From Halovenus sp. (lineage in GTDB: Archaea; Halobacteriota; Halobacteria; Halobacteriales; Haloarculaceae): a stretch of 24,464 bases of DNA. A program made the position numbers and the translations under genes. Of this stretch, positions 22,147-24,464 are shown one piece after another. Numbering within the stretch: position 1 is the first letter of the stretch; the number at the start of each line of letters is the position of its first letter. Where the stretch lies: positions 1-24,464 of the forward strand of contig PUNZ01000102.1 of NCBI GenBank assembly GCA_003551945.1, given 5' to 3'. The notes beneath the pieces were generated by a model. That model ran no database searches. It had not been told where the DNA came from and saw nothing but the letters and a program-made list of their open reading frames with translations.

Positions 22147-24426
22147 TTAGGTTCCTCCGCGTTGGCTGGGTCCGTTTGTCTCTGTTGTTTGTGTCGTGGG
22201 CTGGTCTGCCGTTTGGTGGGTCGCTCGCCCGGCTTGCCGGGTCAACCGGTCAACCGTTGCTGCCTCGTTTGTCTGCAAGTCGGCGAGCAATTCGAACAAC
22301 TCGTCAAAGTCATTCAGATTCTCGTTAACCATATGTTGGACGTAGCGGTGCTTTCGATGGAATTCTGCCTCAACTGCTTCCTGTGACCGGTCGGTGAGGG
22401 TTCCGAGCCGCGAGAAGATATCCATCCGACAGTGACGGGACTCATCACCGAGGTCTGGATGGTCGTACGCAAACTCGAACCCACCGGAATCTGTCCGCCA
22501 GGCGATGCTGTTCCAGTAGATTGTCATCCCGTGTTTTTCGATGACACCGGTTCGTTCACTCGTCGACAGTGTTTCGTAGGTCGCTTCGTCGATGAGTTCG
22601 ACCACTTCGCCGACATAGCGCTCACCATCAGTCCGTCGCGGAAAGACAACGAGGTCTATCTCTCGCAGTAAATATGGCGGTAATCCCTGCTCAACAATTC
22701 GGTTAACTAACCCTTCGATATCATCTGCATGTGTGGTCCCAATGAGTCCATGACCTGTGTTCACTGACTCAGCAAAGGTCTCGAAGCTCGCAGCCGTGTT
22801 GATTTCCGCGATGACTTCGACATCCGGATTAAGGTAGTTACACTCGGTCATCAAGTCGGCCATCGTCACCTGCTTGTGGTCGTTTTCGTGCTCGCGCGTG
22901 GTGAGTGAAATGCCCGTTTCGTGGGGAAGTTGGACTTCGCGTGACCCTTCGTCAATGCTGATTGGCCTGTCTTCAAACCGGATAAAGGGCATATGCGCGT
23001 TCATGAGCGTTGTTTTGCCCACTCCCGTCGGTCCGGCAAAGAGGACGATACCGTGGTGTTCATAGCAGAGCCAGAGCAGTGCCACCAGTTCGGTTGGTAG
23101 ACTCCCAGCTTTGACGAGGTCAACCGGCGTGAGGACATCCGGCGACTGTTTACGGATGGAGATATGTGGCCCGTCTTCACTGATTGTTGAGAGAGCAACG
23201 GCACACCGGATAGTCTCGTCTATCCCCTCTGGCCTCAGGTTGACTTTTGCGCTTGGGTTGCTGGCATTGAGCTCTGTGCCGTCTGCTGCGGCAAGCTGTG
23301 TGACGACATTTTCGAACGCCTGTTCGCTTTCGAATGCAAGATTCGTCGGGATTCGCTCGGCATGGTCGCCAACCCCGCGTGGGACGACTTTGATTCGTTC
23401 GCCGACACGGTTTGCTTCGATATCTTCGAGTCTGGGATCACGGATTGGAACCGTTAACTGTCCGTAGCCAACGTAATCTCGAAGAACATAATACACTAGG
23501 TCAGAGAGACGGTCATCCGCATAACGACGACCAACTGGTGGAACGGCGAGCTCGTACTCAGCAAGCGCTGACCGGATGCGGTAGCTAAGTGCATCCGCCC
23601 AGGCGCGTGTATTTCGGCTTCGGAGCCGTCGTGAAAGCAGGGTTTCGGCGCGCTCTCGAACAAACGAAACCTCGTCTTCGAGCAACCCCTCGATAGCGCT
23701 CTCCCAGATGCGTTCTTTGCACTCTTCGATGAGCTCTTCGTCGCCGGGGAGGAGGTCTGGCTCGCGGACTGCATACTGCACAGGAAACGGGTCGTTTCCG
23801 AGCAAATTCTCCCGGTAGCGAATGACGGGTATCTCAAACTCATGAAAAGAGACGGTGTACTGCTCCAGTCGTTCGCTTGCAAACCGGTCGATGAACGCAG
23901 GGTCATCAGGGAGTGCCGTTCGCGCTGGTGAGTAATCATTGGTGTGGACAATAACCCCCTCATCCCCTGTATCAGCAACTTCGATCTGGTCATCCAGTGC
24001 GTATGGTGTAAGCGGGCCAAGACAGGCGAGTTCAGCGAGTGCGTGGTATTCGATTCGTCGCCTCGCATCATGTGAACAATTAAGCAGTCCGTCAATCACC
24101 CGTTCGTGCTTTGGTCGAAATCCTTCGTTCATCACTTCGACGGCACCTTCTCGGGTTTTCGGTCGAACAAGGTGTGCCGCCTCAAAATGCGCTGTTATCT
24201 TTTCAAGTGCCGCACGGTCTTGTTCAGTCAGTGCTGGCTCGCGAACGTCGTAGCGAAACTCCCCACCGTCGTTTGTAATTGTCACGACGACCCCCGGTCG
24301 AACCTCGTACTGTGATTCGACTGTTTCCGCATACCACGCCTCCGGGTCATCCGGCGGCAGCGGCGGCGGAACGTATGACTGTCTCTCGGCGGACGACTCC
24401 GCGAGTTCGAGTCTTGCATCTGTCAT
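22147..24426 (-). CDS. pilB: PilB/VirB11-like secretion ATPase of a type IV pilus-like system
   Basis: Hexameric cytoplasmic ATPase that powers pilin assembly. In 759 residues, an unusual ~280-residue N-terminal region precedes the N-terminal ATPase domain (about 285-440). The core has Walker A GPTGVGKT (465-472), an Asp box ISIDEG (489-494), the Walker B area PDVEVIAEINT (534-544) and a His box TGHGLIGTTHAD (557-568). In most relatives the Walker B area reads (I/V)-(I/V)-GEVRG; here it is AEINT, keeping the Glu but losing the flanking Gly and the Arg. A ~95-residue C-terminal tail rich in Gln and Thr is probably flexible. First gene of a seven-gene operon, preceded by a clear TATA box. PilB is the best name; ArlI is unlikely without archaellum genes. 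Confidence 0.9.
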   Translation of the reverse strand: MTDARLELAESSAERQSYVPPPLPPDDPEAWYAETVESQYEVRPGVVVTITNDGGEFRYDVREPALTEQDRAALEKITAHFEAAHLVRPKTREGAVEVMNEGFRPKHERVIDGLLNCSHDARRRIEYHALAELACLGPLTPYALDDQIEVADTGDEGVIVHTNDYSPARTALPDDPAFIDRFASERLEQYTVSFHEFEIPVIRYRENLLGNDPFPVQYAVREPDLLPGDEELIEECKERIWESAIEGLLEDEVSFVRERAETLLSRRLRSRNTRAWADALSYRIRSALAEYELAVPPVGRRYADDRLSDLVYYVLRDYVGYGQLTVPIRDPRLEDIEANRVGERIKVVPRGVGDHAERIPTNLAFESEQAFENVVTQLAAADGTELNASNPSAKVNLRPEGIDETIRCAVALSTISEDGPHISIRKQSPDVLTPVDLVKAGSLPTELVALLWLCYEHHGIVLFAGPTGVGKTTLMNAHMPFIRFEDRPISIDEGSREVQLPHETGISLTTREHENDHKQVTMADLMTECNYLNPDVEVIAEINTAASFETFAESVNTGHGLIGTTHADDIEGLVNRIVEQGLPPYLLREIDLVVFPRRTDGERYVGEVVELIDEATYETLSTSERTGVIEKHGMTIYWNSIAWRTDSGGFEFAYDHPDLGDESRHCRMDIFSRLGTLTDRSQEAVEAEFHRKHRYVQHMVNENLNDFDELFELLADLQTNEAATVDRLTRQAGRATHQTADQPTTQTTETNGPSQRGGT

Positions 24427-24448
24427 ATAGGCGAATTGGATACTCTTT

Positions 24449-24458
24449 CATATTTAAA
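24449..24458 (-). promoter_or_regulatory. TATA box of the pilus-like operon
   Basis: On the minus strand TTTAAATATG is centred about 27 nt before the pilB ATG at 24426. It is the clearest promoter in the window and implies a leaderless mRNA covering all seven genes. The far upstream region lies outside the window. Confidence 0.65.
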
Positions 24459-24464
24459 CGTTAG

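Noticed and set aside
17329..24426. Archaellum (arl/fla) operon
   Set aside because: Only PilB- and PilC-type proteins and pilin-like subunits are present; no archaellin, ArlH, ArlG, ArlF or chemotaxis-linked genes are seen.

Overview
This window is a stretch of haloarchaeal chromosome (class Halobacteria). Three things point there. The proteins are strongly acidic. Promoters are archaeal TATA boxes about 25-29 nt upstream of start codons, with little or no leader. The families are typical of haloarchaea: an Orc1/Cdc6-type AAA+ protein, a fused ADP-forming acyl-CoA synthetase, bacterial-type UvrB, a 7TM sensor histidine kinase, and a PilB/PilC operon with small haloarchaeal pilin-like proteins. 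Base composition looks moderate rather than extremely GC-rich (judged by eye, not counted). I see no rRNA, tRNA, CRISPR array, transposase or phage gene.

Layout. 1-558: 3' part of a DUF2891 protein. 621-1748: Orc1/Cdc6-like ATPase. 1756-2058 (-) and 2189-2413 (+): two small membrane proteins. A pair of inverted repeats brackets the TATA box of the second. 2435-4507 (-): orphan 7TM/PAS histidine kinase. 4560-5816 (-): compact bacterial-type prolyl-tRNA synthetase lacking the usual insertion domain. 5868-8057 (-): long acetyl-CoA hydrolase/CoA-transferase family protein. 8103-8903 (-): RIO/ABC1-like small kinase. Divergent from it, 9050-12228 (+): ADP-forming acyl-CoA synthetase, translationally coupled to an isolated Pta regulatory-domain protein. 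12229-12517 is the only gene-free stretch near 300 bp. It holds a TATA-like box followed by two GC-rich hairpins (a possible small RNA) and a hairpin just after uvrB. 12518-14578 (-): uvrB. 14689-15362 (+): AbrB-type antitoxin plus PIN toxin pair with a palindrome on its promoter. 15448-16287 (+): LarE-like sulfur transferase. 16383-17312 (+): Tat-exported protein of unknown function.

17329-24426 (-) is one seven-gene operon: PilB-like ATPase, PilC-like membrane protein, then five small single-anchor proteins. Four of the five have an R-G-Q and one an R-A-L motif just before the hydrophobic segment, as in archaeal prepilins. All junctions overlap or abut. It reads as a complete type IV pilus-like assembly machine with its own set of (pseudo)pilins. 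The ATPase has an unusual Walker B region. This is the most system-like part of the window.

The central metabolic block (CoA-transferase, kinase, ADP-forming synthetase, Pta-N protein) suggests acyl-CoA/acid interconversion with possible regulatory subunits, but the physiological substrate cannot be read from sequence. Domain family names are recalled from memory of the families and were not searched.
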